A stretch of 64,000 bases of DNA, taken from the NCBI GenBank assembly GCA_028690155.1, contig JAQVBU010000006.1, positions 7,982-71,981 of the forward strand. Direction: 5' to 3'. The notes beneath the pieces are model-generated. The model ran no database searches, was not told where the DNA came from, and saw only the letters and a program-made list of their open reading frames with translations. Made by a program: the position numbers and the translations under genes. Source of the stretch: Alphaproteobacteria bacterium. Its GTDB lineage: Bacteria; Pseudomonadota; Alphaproteobacteria; UBA9219. Below are positions 7,884-15,877 of the stretch, piece after piece (position 1 is the stretch's first letter; each line of letters begins with the position of its first letter).

Positions 7884-8612
7884 ATGAAGGACAAACAAGT
7901 AAAAAAAGACATTGAAAATTTTACCGCCGCTGGCTGTTTGCTGGAGGCACGGAAAACGCCGCCGCCGAATGCCGCCATGACGGTTGCGAGCGCGGTTGTC
8001 GTTTGTCCTATTTACAATTTTGTGTTTTGTCACATTTACGATAGCAGCCGAGCCGAAGAAATCGTACTTCTCTTTAAAAAAGAAACATCCCTCAATGAAG
8101 CTGGCTTCTTTTTGGATGCTCCTGGAGGCTACGTCAGGGCTTCTCTTCCCGATGGCCATACGGGGGAACAGCCCCGGCAAACGGCACAGCGCGTGTTAAA
8201 AGAACGAAGCCTCGATGGTCACGGCACACCCCTACTCGACCCGTCACTGGACCGTTTCACGCCTCTAGTCAACGCCATCGCCTATGGAAAGGACCTGTCT
8301 GTTTCATACAACGGCTACGAACTCGTGCTGACGGACGAAGAGTACGAGCGGATCAAAAGGCATAATCAGGAAAACGCCACCCACGGCTATAAAAGTGCAA
8401 CAGCCTCTCTTTCAAGGGGGAAAACGCCGATCATGCACTTGATGTCGCTGAATGAAGCACTGGCGCAACAAGAAGAAGTCTTTCGTTCTCGGCACGAACG
8501 AAAAGCGCTTCAGGAACTTCAGAAGCGCGAAAAACGTTTCTCACCCCAGCCAGAAAAGATGGTTATGCTTCCCTTTATTCCAATGGATAATGGCGGCTAT
8601 AAAAACGGCTAG
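7884..8612 (+). CDS. Unknown protein, weakly Nudix-like
   Basis: A 242-residue protein I do not recognise. Residues around 80-112 (DAPGGYVRASLPDGHTGEQP then RQTAQRVLKERS) have the layout of a Nudix box (G-x5-E-x7-R-E), but the key glutamates are not in place, so any hydrolase activity is doubtful. The C-terminal third is charged and may be coiled. The ATG at 7884 follows ACGGAG at a good distance. The stop codon lies inside a palindromic repeat, so the repeat may have set the present 3' end. Confidence 0.5.
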   Translation: MKDKQVKKDIENFTAAGCLLEARKTPPPNAAMTVASAVVVCPIYNFVFCHIYDSSRAEEIVLLFKKETSLNEAGFFLDAPGGYVRASLPDGHTGEQPRQTAQRVLKERSLDGHGTPLLDPSLDRFTPLVNAIAYGKDLSVSYNGYELVLTDEEYERIKRHNQENATHGYKSATASLSRGKTPIMHLMSLNEALAQQEEVFRSRHERKALQELQKREKRFSPQPEKMVMLPFIPMDNGGYKNG

Positions 8613-8661
8613 AGCCTTTTTCGATTAGATTGGCGTTTTTATGCGGATGAAAAAGGCTCGA
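8610..8661. repeat. Palindromic repeat element, copy 1
   Basis: Arms GAGCCTTTTTC and GAAAAAGGCTC (right arm 8649-8659) enclose about 27 bp. The left end carries the TAG stop of the upstream gene. A second copy with nearly the same ends and the same placement, starting at a TAG stop, is at 33128-33181. On the minus strand it could act as a terminator behind tRNA-Gln. Confidence 0.7.
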
Positions 8662-8681
8662 GTATCGCGTCTCAGTGTGAC

Positions 8682-8756
8682 TGGTTGGGGCGGGAGGGAT
8701 CGAACCTCCGCATGGTGGAATCAAAATCCACTGCCTTACCGCTTGGCTACGCCCCA
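8682..8756 (-). tRNA. tRNA-Gln (anticodon UUG)
   Basis: A complete cloverleaf on the minus strand: acceptor stem TGGGGCG with CGCCCCA, D arm AGCCAAGCGGTAAGGC, anticodon stem GTGGA/TCCAC with loop TTTTGAT giving anticodon TTG, T arm GGAGG-TTCGATC-CCTCC, discriminator A and an encoded CCA. Confidence 0.97.
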
Positions 8757-8943
8757 AAGACGAAAGGAAGGGGAGGTATAGCGAGAGATTTGGGCCTCTG
8801 CAACGGTGTTTTTTAAGGTTTTTAACTAAGGAAAAGGATTTTTTGGGGAAAAGTTGAGATTGCGCCGCGCATAGGCTATACGAAAGGCCTTAATTTAAAT
8901 AAAGGCGCGTCCCGCGCCAAGAAACGAAACGCGACAGGTCCCC

Positions 8944-9321
8944 ATGCGATCACAAAGACAGCTTCGTGTCGGCGAAGAAATTCGCCATGCGCTCGCGGCC
9001 ATCTTGATGCGCGGCGATGTGCCGTGGCCCAAGGAGCTAAAACCGACGGGCGTCACGGTAACCGAGGTCAAAATCAGCCCGGACCTTCGGAACGCGACGG
9101 TGTTCATCATGCCTCTGGGCGGTGAAAAATTAACCGAAACAGTAAAAGCCCTGAACGAGAACGTTGGCTTCTTCCGTTTCGCCGTAGGCAAAGCGGTCTC
9201 TTTAAGGTACGTGCCGGCGCTGAAATTCGTAGCGGACGAAAGCTTCGAGGAGGCAGAGAAGATCGAAGGGCTTCTGCGGGACCCTATCGTAGCACGGGAT
9301 CTGAAGAAGAACGGGTCCTAG
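8944..9321 (+). CDS. rbfA: Ribosome-binding factor A
   Basis: A 125-residue RbfA: the KH-like fold with RVGEEIRHALAAIL at the start, VTVTEVKISPDLRNATVFI in the middle, and LRYVPALKFVADESFEEAEK (usual form R-x-P-x-L-x-F) near the end. It helps 30S subunit and 16S rRNA 5'-end maturation. The ATG at 8944 starts the recognisable family sequence. It is alone here, not in the usual infB-rbfA-truB order. Its 3' end overlaps the convergent gene by 38 bp. Confidence 0.95.
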   Translation: MRSQRQLRVGEEIRHALAAILMRGDVPWPKELKPTGVTVTEVKISPDLRNATVFIMPLGGEKLTETVKALNENVGFFRFAVGKAVSLRYVPALKFVADESFEEAEKIEGLLRDPIVARDLKKNGS

Positions 9322-10324
9322 CCGTCGAAACGTTCGGGATATTCTGTTTGAAAGGGGCGTACGAAGCGATGGCGCGGCGGAGCCGCTCGAGCGTATCGTC
9401 GAAAGCCCCTCTGCGGAAAGCGAGCGCATTAAACGCGTACGGATTCCGATCCGACAGAAGCAGGGGCTCGACCAGACTCGCGGACGAAAAAAATCTCTTC
9501 ACCGCCTCAAAGGCACGAAAAGCCTCGGCGTCTTCGCTCCGATTGAACAGGGACTCGGCCCTCGGGTCATGCAACGCGTCCAGAAAGAAAGTCACGCCAT
9601 CAAAGGCCCATTGGGGCGAACCGATAACGATATGCGCCGCCGCATCGAAGGCCGCTTGCAGCTTTTGGGGATGGCTCTTGTCGAGTGCGGTCCGGACATC
9701 GTCTTCGAGGTCGGAAACGAGGGAAGCCAAAACGTCGTCTTCAAGAACGGCCTTGCCGAAGTGCGCGCGATTATAATGATCGACACGATCGGCTTTTCTC
9801 TTGGGTACGGCGAACGCTGTCTGCCGGGAGGCAAAATCAAAGGCGGCTTTGTTTGAAAATTCTTCGGTCGGATCGGAAGGCCAAACCGCCTGAATGGCAT
9901 CGGGGTTCCAAAGGCAAGCGCTATCGCAGTCCCAGCCATAGAAGAACGACCGCAAGCCCGTATGGAAGTCGTCCTGAAAATTGACGAGAGCGACGCCATG
10001 ATAGATCGCTTCGACACGGCTCCAGAAAACAGCCGATCGTCCATAGGCCTCGACGGCGAAGGTATCGAAAAAGGCCTTCAAGCGCCTCTCGTCCGCGCCA
10101 TCGAGAACGAGGATTTTCTTTTTGTCGATATCGAGGTCATAGAGAAAGTTGTTATAGGCGCTTTGCCCGAAAGTCTGCCGGATGCGTTTACCGGCCCCCT
10201 CGCGCCACGAACCGTCGAAGCCAACCCACAGCCCGGAAGGCTTCCAATCGGGAATAACGGACTGCCGAACGGCATAAAGGGCCTCTTTTGACAGAGGCAT
10301 GTCTGAAGAATGCTCGCCGCGCAC
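9284..10324 (-). CDS. Hypothetical protein
   Basis: A 346-residue protein I do not recognise. It has no signal peptide, membrane span or clear catalytic motif; the sequence is mixed alpha/beta with many aromatic residues (for example GLWVGFDGSWREG near residue 31). The GTG at 10324 has AAGG nine bases upstream; an ATG at 10300 is an alternative. It is convergent with and overlaps the end of rbfA, so one gene's 3' end may be longer than in relatives. Uninterrupted length and codon bias like its neighbours suggest it is real. Confidence 0.6.
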   Translation of the reverse strand: MRGEHSSDMPLSKEALYAVRQSVIPDWKPSGLWVGFDGSWREGAGKRIRQTFGQSAYNNFLYDLDIDKKKILVLDGADERRLKAFFDTFAVEAYGRSAVFWSRVEAIYHGVALVNFQDDFHTGLRSFFYGWDCDSACLWNPDAIQAVWPSDPTEEFSNKAAFDFASRQTAFAVPKRKADRVDHYNRAHFGKAVLEDDVLASLVSDLEDDVRTALDKSHPQKLQAAFDAAAHIVIGSPQWAFDGVTFFLDALHDPRAESLFNRSEDAEAFRAFEAVKRFFSSASLVEPLLLSDRNPYAFNALAFRRGAFDDTLERLRRAIASYAPFKQNIPNVSTARTRSSSDPVLR

Positions 10325-10486
10325 GAAAAAATACCTTAATCAAAAAACGTTCTTCAATTCTATCATGAAAGTAAAACACAGGGCCAACAAAAATAGGGCC
10401 TTAAAAATCAAGGAAAAGGCCTTTTCCAAAATCAGGCCGGACGCGCCCGCCGCCTCAAAAACCCGCTGAACCGCGCCAAAAACGCC

Positions 10487-10516
10487 TTGACTTCTGTTGC
10501 GCCCCAAGCGTACTAT
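10487..10516 (+). promoter_or_regulatory. Predicted sigma-70 promoter of the his operon
   Basis: TTGACT (10487-10492), an 18-bp spacer and TACTAT (10511-10516). Transcription would start near 10523, giving a leader of about 180 nt before hisG that contains the leader peptide and attenuator. Confidence 0.6.
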
Positions 10517-10547
10517 TGTGATAGTACAGTCGATCATTGAAGATCGA
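10510..10547 (+). promoter_or_regulatory. Two operator-like dyads at the his promoter
   Basis: GTACTAT-TGTG-ATAGTAC (10510-10527) is a perfect 7-bp dyad covering the -10 box. TCGATC-N6-GATCGA (10530-10547) is a second perfect dyad just downstream. Either could bind a repressor or fold in the 5' end of the mRNA; no regulator gene is adjacent. Confidence 0.45.
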
Positions 10548-10566
10548 CGCACCAAAGGGATTTTCG

Positions 10567-10632
10567 ATGATTGCGGATCGTCTCCATAGCCTTTGCGGGC
10601 GACATCATCAGCCGGTTCACCATCGGCACTGA
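10567..10632 (+). CDS. hisL: his operon leader peptide
   Basis: A short frame of 21 codons with six histidines, five of them in the last nine residues (HHQPVHHRH). ATG at 10567 has AAGGGA six bases upstream, and TGA is at 10630-10632. It lies between the his promoter and a hairpin just ahead of hisG. This is the layout of a ribosome-mediated attenuator: when charged tRNA-His is scarce the ribosome stalls on the His codons and the downstream terminator does not form. The peptide itself is expected to have no other job. It is too short for normal gene calling, but the chance of six His in 21 codons together with a good ribosome-binding site in this position is small. Confidence 0.85.
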   Translation: MIADRLHSLCGRHHQPVHHRH

Positions 10633-10642
10633 GCCCCGTTTT

Positions 10643-10673
10643 GCGTTTTTTGAAAAAACGCCCCCTTTTCTCT
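10643..10673 (+). terminator. Attenuator terminator of the his leader
   Basis: GCGTTTTT (10643-10650) pairs with AAAAACGC (10654-10661) around a tiny loop, followed by CCCCTTTTCTCTCTT. It begins 10 bases after the hisL stop. GCGGGCG at 10595-10601, inside hisL, is complementary in six of seven bases to CGCCCCC at 10659-10665, which would give an alternative fold. The T tract is weak, so termination is probably partial. Confidence 0.6.
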
Positions 10674-10704
10674 CTTACACAAGAAAACATCAAGGAAGCC
10701 CGTC

Positions 10705-11592
10705 ATGGCAACAGACCGCGTCCGCATAGCCCTTCAAAAGAAAGGCCGCATGGCCAACGACAGTTTAAGTCTTCTGAAAAGCTGCGGGCTTCACATCGAC
10801 AACAGCAAAGACGACCTGTTCTGCCGAATCCGGGAGTTGCCCATCGATTTGCTGATGATCCGCGACGACGATATTCCCGGTTTTGTCGGTGGGGGCATCT
10901 GCGATTTGGGCATCGTGGGGGAAAACGTGTTCGCGGAAAAGAAAGCGTCGTGCGGGAAAGATGCCTTTGACGCCTGTGTACTGGAACGGCTTGGGTTCTC
11001 GCCGTGCCGCCTGTCGATTGCGGTGCCGGAAGGCGGCGAAATTGGCCGGATCGACGATCTGGACGGCAAGACGCTGGCCACATCCTACCCTGCGCTGCTG
11101 CACGCGTACCTGAAAAGCCGTGGCATCCGCGCGACGACCCTTTTGATGCGCGGCTCCGTCGAGGTCGCGCCAAGGCTCAAAATCGCAGACGCGATTTGCG
11201 ACATCGTTGCCTCGGGCGCGACGTTGGAGGCGAACGATCTGCGCGAACTGACGGTCGTGCTGAAAAGCGAAGCGCTTCTCATCCGCTCAAAACGCACGCT
11301 TCCGGAAGAAAAGGAAGCCGTGATCAAACGTCTTCTTGCGCGCATGCGCGGCGTTCTTCAGGCCTGCGACAGCAAATACATCATGATGAACGCGCCGCGC
11401 GCGGCCATCGAACGCATCGCCGCGCTTCTTCCGGGGTGCGATTCGCCGACCATCATGGACCTGAACCGCAACGACATGGTCGCCATTCATGCCGTTTGCA
11501 AGGAAGCGATCTTTTGGGAAACGGTCGAAACGCTCGAAAAAGCCGGGGCCTCGGCGATCCTCGTGCTTCCGATCGAAAAGATGGCGGCCTGA
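10705..11592 (+). CDS. hisG: ATP phosphoribosyltransferase, long form
   Basis: A 295-residue enzyme for the first step of histidine synthesis (ATP + PRPP to phosphoribosyl-ATP). It is the long, HisZ-independent form with a C-terminal regulatory ACT-like domain (about residues 225-295), close to E. coli HisG (299 residues) in length and sequence style, for example LQKKGRMANDS and the phosphate-binding DIVASGATLEANDL. Many alphaproteobacteria instead have a short HisG with HisZ. The ATG at 10705 has AAGGA upstream. It is the first enzyme gene of the operon; feedback inhibition by histidine is expected from the C-terminal domain. Confidence 0.96.
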   Translation: MATDRVRIALQKKGRMANDSLSLLKSCGLHIDNSKDDLFCRIRELPIDLLMIRDDDIPGFVGGGICDLGIVGENVFAEKKASCGKDAFDACVLERLGFSPCRLSIAVPEGGEIGRIDDLDGKTLATSYPALLHAYLKSRGIRATTLLMRGSVEVAPRLKIADAICDIVASGATLEANDLRELTVVLKSEALLIRSKRTLPEEKEAVIKRLLARMRGVLQACDSKYIMMNAPRAAIERIAALLPGCDSPTIMDLNRNDMVAIHAVCKEAIFWETVETLEKAGASAILVLPIEKMAA

Positions 11593-11608
11593 AGGAAAGG
11601 ACGGCGGC

Positions 11609-12907
11609 ATGGAAACGATCGTATGGAACGGCGCCACGGCGGCGCAAAAGAAAAAAGCCCTCGAGCGCCCGGCTCTGCCGCACGACGAGAACGTCTTTCA
11701 AACTGTAGAAGCCATTGTGGGCGAGGTAAAAGCCAAAGGCGACACAGCGCTTCGTACATTCAATGCGCGGTTTGGCGGCGGCGAGCGCAAGAACCTGCGC
11801 GTCGCAAAGAACGAGATGGACGCAGCCCTCCTCGCGCTTCCTTCCGAACTCCGGGCCTCTTTGCGCCGCGCCAAAAGAAACATCGAACGCTTTCACAAAG
11901 CCCAGCGGCCCGAGGCGGTTTTGTGCGAAACGGAACCGGGCGTGCGGTGTGGCCTTTTGTGGCGGCCGATCGAACGCGTCGGGCTTTACATTCCGGCCGG
12001 AACGGCGCCGCTGTTCTCGGCGGTTTTGATGGAAGCCGTCCCGGCCAAAATCGCGGGGTGCGCCACGATCGTGCTGTGCACGCCGCCGCGACGGGATGGC
12101 TCGGTCGATCCCGGAATCCTCGCGGCGGCCAGACTGTGCGGCATCAAGGACGTTTTTGCCGTGGGCGGCGCGCAAGCGATCGCCGCCATGGCCTACGGAA
12201 CGCGCACGGTTCCCAAGGTCGATAAAATCTTCGGCCCCGGCAACATGTACGTAACGGCCGCCAAGCAGCTTGTCTCGCAAGACCCGTCCGGCGCGGTCCT
12301 CGACATGCCCGCGGGCCCGTCGGAAGTGCTGGTCATCGCGGACGCCGAGGCCAACGCCGATTGGGTGGCGGCGGATCTTCTGGCGCAGGCCGAGCATGAC
12401 GCGGCCTCGCAAGCCATTCTTCTCACCTCGGCAAAGACGCTGGCAAAAAAGGTGCAGGAAGCGCTTGCCCAGCAGCTTGAGGCCCTGCCCCGCAAGGCCA
12501 TTGCGGAGAAAAGCTTGAAGCAGGGCCGGATCATCCTCGTCAGAAACATCCCCGAAGCGGTCGAGGTCTCAAACCTCTACGCGCCCGAGCATCTGATCCT
12601 GCACACAAAAAACGCCGCGAGGCTCTTGCCGACCATCCGACATGCCGGATCGGTTTTTGTCGGCTCGACAACACCGGAAACGGCGGGCGATTACGCGTCC
12701 GGCACCAACCACGTCTTGCCCACTTACGGATACGCCCGTACTTACGGAGGCCTTTCGGTCTACAGCTTCATGAAAAGCATGACGGTGCAAACCCTGACGT
12801 CCGACGGACTTAAAGCGTTGGGGCCAACTCTGGTGCGCATGGCCCGGGCCGAAACGCTGGACGCACACGCGAACGCCGTGACGGTTCGGTTGGGAGGTTG
12901 TTTATGA
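11609..12907 (+). CDS. hisD: Histidinol dehydrogenase
   Basis: A 432-residue zinc and NAD enzyme for the last two oxidations (histidinol to histidine). Visible family motifs are FGPGNMYVTAAK, DMPAGPSEVLVIAD, the metal/catalytic QAEHDAASQA, APEHL, and TSGTNHVLPT-like SGTNHVLPTYGYARTYGG. Length matches E. coli HisD (434). The start at 11609 is chosen because GAAGGAAAGGA stands upstream and the MET-start sequence aligns with the family; the frame is open further up inside hisG. Its stop overlaps the hisC-hisB start (ATGA). Confidence 0.97.
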   Translation: METIVWNGATAAQKKKALERPALPHDENVFQTVEAIVGEVKAKGDTALRTFNARFGGGERKNLRVAKNEMDAALLALPSELRASLRRAKRNIERFHKAQRPEAVLCETEPGVRCGLLWRPIERVGLYIPAGTAPLFSAVLMEAVPAKIAGCATIVLCTPPRRDGSVDPGILAAARLCGIKDVFAVGGAQAIAAMAYGTRTVPKVDKIFGPGNMYVTAAKQLVSQDPSGAVLDMPAGPSEVLVIADAEANADWVAADLLAQAEHDAASQAILLTSAKTLAKKVQEALAQQLEALPRKAIAEKSLKQGRIILVRNIPEAVEVSNLYAPEHLILHTKNAARLLPTIRHAGSVFVGSTTPETAGDYASGTNHVLPTYGYARTYGGLSVYSFMKSMTVQTLTSDGLKALGPTLVRMARAETLDAHANAVTVRLGGCL

Positions 12908-14541
12908 ACGCTCTTCTTGCCTTGATACGTCCGGAACTGAAGGACTTGAAGTCTTACAGCTCGGCCCGAAAGGAAGCCGACGCGATAACGGACGGAATCA
13001 ACCTCGACGCCAACGAATTTCCATGGCCGCCTTTCGGTGAGGCGCAAAAAGTCTGCGCGCCCAACCGCTATCCCGATCCTCAACCGAACGCGCTGATCGG
13101 AAGGCTCGCCGCGCTTTGGGGGGTCGCGCCGGAACGCCTTCTTCTGGGCCGAGGCAGCGACGAAGGCATCGACCTGTTGATCCGTCTTTTCTGCCGCGCG
13201 GGCAAGGATTCGATCCTCATCTGCCCGCCGACCTACGGCATGTACGAAGTCTGCGCCGCGATCCAGGGCGCGAAGATCCAACGCGTTCCTCTGGACGCGG
13301 AAGGCCAGCTGGATCGCGAAAACGTCGAAAGCGCCTGCACGCCCGAAACCAAATTGATCTTCATCCCGTCGCCGAACGCGCCCATGGGGCACCGGATGCG
13401 CCGGGACGACATTCTCGCCCTATGCGCAGGCCGCGCCGACAAAAGCCTGATTGTCGTGGACGAAGCGTATGTCGAATTTTCGGAAACGCCGCGTGGCTTG
13501 GCGGACGCGTTGGATACAACGCCCAATCTCGTCATCCTGCGAACGCTGTCCAAGGCTTACGCTTTGGCCGGGGAAAGGATCGGTGCCGTCATCGGCTCCC
13601 CCTTCTTGATCGAAAGCCTCCGGAAAATCATGGCGCCCTACCCCTTGACGCAAACGAGCATCCGGGCGGCGCTGGACGCGCTGAGCCCGAACGGCCTTGT
13701 TCAGAACACGGCGCTTCGCCGTCTTGTCGTGGCCGAAAGGAAACGGATGCGCGTACGGTTGGCCGACGTGTCCGGTATCGAACGCGTTTTTGAAAGCGAG
13801 GCGAATTTCCTTCTTGTCAAAACGGCGGACGCCCCGGCCCTTATGCGCAAACTTTCGCAGTACGGCATCCGGATCCGAGACCGAAGCGCGCTTGTGCCCG
13901 GCACGGTCCGGATTTCCATCGGCACGCCGGAGCAGAACGACCTTACGCTGAAAGCGTTGGGGGTCGAGCTTCCCGCCGCGACGCGTTCGCCCCGTCTTTT
14001 CAGCCTGAGGCGCGCCACCAAGGAAACGACAATTGCCGTAACGGTCGATCTGGACAATCCGTCCTTTCTGGACGTCGCGACGGGCATAGGGTTTTTCGAC
14101 CATATGCTGGAGCAGCTTTCGGTCCACGGGGGCTTCGGGCTCATGCTGAGAGCCAAAGGCGACCTGCATGTGGACACGCACCACACGATCGAGGACTGTG
14201 CCCTGACGCTGGGCGAAGCACTGAACCGGTCGCTCGGTGACAAGCGCGGCATCGGACGTTACGGCTTTACGGCGCCGATGGACGACGCGCTGGCCCGCGT
14301 CAGCCTCGATCTGTCGGGACGACCTTATTTCGAATGCGAAGGAAGCTTCAACGACAACATAATCCCGCACTTTTTCCGGTCTCTGGCCACGGCGCTTCAG
14401 GCCGCCATTCATCTGAGCGTCAAAGGCGACGATACGCATCACAGGACCGAAGCGTCGTTTAAAGCCCTGGGCCGCTCGTTAAAGCAAGCCTTAGGACGAG
14501 ATGGCTCCCTCCTTTTGCCTTCGACAAAGGGGGCGTTATGA
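12904..14541 (+). CDS. hisC-hisB: HisC-HisB fusion: histidinol-phosphate aminotransferase / IGP dehydratase
   Basis: A 545-residue two-domain protein. Residues 1-360 are HisC (PLP aminotransferase): K217 in RTLSKAYALAG, D186 and Y189 in VVDEAY, and R336 in the C-terminal VRISIG. Residues about 361-545 are imidazoleglycerol-phosphate dehydratase with metal ligands in FFDHMLEQ (H400), DTHHTIED (H426, H427, E430) and THHRTEASFK (H512, H513, E516), ending PSTKGAL. There is no frameshift or stop between them. The HisB phosphatase half present in E. coli is absent, and the dehydratase lacks about 8 residues in the loop after FECEGSF. The PLP-contacting Asn of the SPNNPTG motif (Asn157 in E. coli) is Ala159 here. 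Stop-start overlaps on both sides indicate translational coupling. Confidence 0.95.
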   Translation: MNALLALIRPELKDLKSYSSARKEADAITDGINLDANEFPWPPFGEAQKVCAPNRYPDPQPNALIGRLAALWGVAPERLLLGRGSDEGIDLLIRLFCRAGKDSILICPPTYGMYEVCAAIQGAKIQRVPLDAEGQLDRENVESACTPETKLIFIPSPNAPMGHRMRRDDILALCAGRADKSLIVVDEAYVEFSETPRGLADALDTTPNLVILRTLSKAYALAGERIGAVIGSPFLIESLRKIMAPYPLTQTSIRAALDALSPNGLVQNTALRRLVVAERKRMRVRLADVSGIERVFESEANFLLVKTADAPALMRKLSQYGIRIRDRSALVPGTVRISIGTPEQNDLTLKALGVELPAATRSPRLFSLRRATKETTIAVTVDLDNPSFLDVATGIGFFDHMLEQLSVHGGFGLMLRAKGDLHVDTHHTIEDCALTLGEALNRSLGDKRGIGRYGFTAPMDDALARVSLDLSGRPYFECEGSFNDNIIPHFFRSLATALQAAIHLSVKGDDTHHRTEASFKALGRSLKQALGRDGSLLLPSTKGAL

Positions 14542-15134
14542 GCGTCGTTCTTGTGGACAGCGGCGTAGCGAATCTTTTTTCGGTCGTGACGGCTCTAAGG
14601 CGGCTCGGCGTCGAGCCGGTCGTCGCCGACGATCCGGGGGCGATCCGCCACGCGTCACGTGTGATCCTTCCCGGCGTCGGCACCGCGCGGACCGCCATGG
14701 ACGCGCTGAACAGGAAAGGTCTGACCGACGTCCTGCGCGGCCTGACGCAGCCCCTTTTGGGCATATGCCTCGGCATGCAGCTTTTGTTCGAACGCTCGAC
14801 CGAGGGGGGCGACACGCCGTGCCTCGGGATCATTCCGGGAACGGTCGAAAAACTCCGCACCCAACCCGGTTTTGCGATTCCCCATATGGGCTGGGATGAA
14901 GTTAAGGTTAAAGCCTCGGCGCATCCCTTGCTCGACGGCGTGAAAGACGGAAGCTTCGTTTACTTCGTGCACAGTTTCGCGGCGAAAGAAAATCCGGCGG
15001 CGCTCGCCGTCTGCGATTACAGCGAGACATTTACCGCCATCGCGGGCTATAAAAACGCCTTCGGCTGCCAGTTTCATCCGGAGCGATCCGGTGCCATCGG
15101 GCAGCGTATTCTGGAAAACTTTTTGGGTTTATAA
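14538..15134 (+). CDS. hisH: Imidazole glycerol phosphate synthase, glutaminase subunit
   Basis: A 198-residue class I glutamine amidotransferase: nucleophile C77 in GICLGMQ, and the catalytic pair H180 and E182 in FHPERSG. It releases ammonia from glutamine for HisF. The oxyanion-loop PGVGTA and PHMGW segments are present. It overlaps the fusion gene stop by 4 bases (ATGA). The sequence style (PVLGICLGMQ-like, HPERSGA) is closer to enterobacterial HisH than to what I expect of an alphaproteobacterium. Confidence 0.97.
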   Translation: MSVVLVDSGVANLFSVVTALRRLGVEPVVADDPGAIRHASRVILPGVGTARTAMDALNRKGLTDVLRGLTQPLLGICLGMQLLFERSTEGGDTPCLGIIPGTVEKLRTQPGFAIPHMGWDEVKVKASAHPLLDGVKDGSFVYFVHSFAAKENPAALAVCDYSETFTAIAGYKNAFGCQFHPERSGAIGQRILENFLGL

Positions 15135-15136
15135 AA

Positions 15137-15877
15137 ATGGATATTCTCCCAGCGATTGATCTCAAAGACGGTTCGTGCGTACGGTTGAAACAAGGCTCGT
15201 TCGACGCGGTCACGGTGTACGAAAAAGACCCCCTGCATCAGGCCCGGATTTTCGCGAAAGGCGGCGCGGAATGGGTTCACGTCGTGGATCTTGACGGCGC
15301 GCGAACCGGGGAAATGCATCACGCGGAGGCGATCGCGGAGCTGGCGCGGCAAACGCCCTTGAAAATTCAGGTTGGCGGCGGCGTCCGCAGCGAAGAAACG
15401 ATCGAGCATCTTTTAAAGGCAAACGTCGAACGCGTCGTCATCGGAAGCTTGGCCGTCAAAAATCGAGCGCTGGTACAAAAATGGCTTGGAACGTTCGGCG
15501 CGGATCGGTTGGTGCTAGCGTTTGACGTTCGGTTCAAGGATGGACAGCCCGAAGTCATGACGCACGGCTGGCAAAACGGAAGCCAACAGTTGTTGTGGGA
15601 TGTGCTGGATGCCTATGAACAAAGCGGGCTTCAAAACATTCTGTGCACGGACGTCGGCCGCGACGGCATGATGACCGGCGCGAACGTGGCGCTTTACGAA
15701 TCCATCCGCAATCACGCGCCGCAGCTTCGGGTTCAGGCGTCGGGCGGCATCACCACGCTGAAAGGCATCGAGGCGTTGCGCGACGTTCCTGTTTCGGGAG
15801 CCGTGATCGGCAAAGCACTCTACGAAGGAAGGCTGGACCTTCAAACGGCCATCGAGAAAGCAAAGCATGCTGGCTAA
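15137..15877 (+). CDS. hisA: ProFAR isomerase
   Basis: A 246-residue (beta-alpha)8 barrel that isomerises ProFAR to PRFAR. Catalytic aspartates are D8 (PAIDLKDG) and D130 (LAFDVR); phosphate-binding glycines are in QVGGGVRS and ASGGI. It starts 2 bases after the hisH stop and overlaps hisF by 11 bases. The stretch around 115-132 ([18 protein letters not shown]) is similar to enterobacterial HisA. Confidence 0.96.
   Translation: MDILPAIDLKDGSCVRLKQGSFDAVTVYEKDPLHQARIFAKGGAEWVHVVDLDGARTGEMHHAEAIAELARQTPLKIQVGGGVRSEETIEHLLKANVERVVIGSLAVKNRALVQKWLGTFGADRLVLAFDVRFKDGQPEVMTHGWQNGSQQLLWDVLDAYEQSGLQNILCTDVGRDGMMTGANVALYESIRNHAPQLRVQASGGITTLKGIEALRDVPVSGAVIGKALYEGRLDLQTAIEKAKHAG

Noticed and set aside
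10340..10693. 117-codon minus-strand frame over the his leader
   Set aside because: Runs across promoter, leader peptide and terminator; no family likeness.
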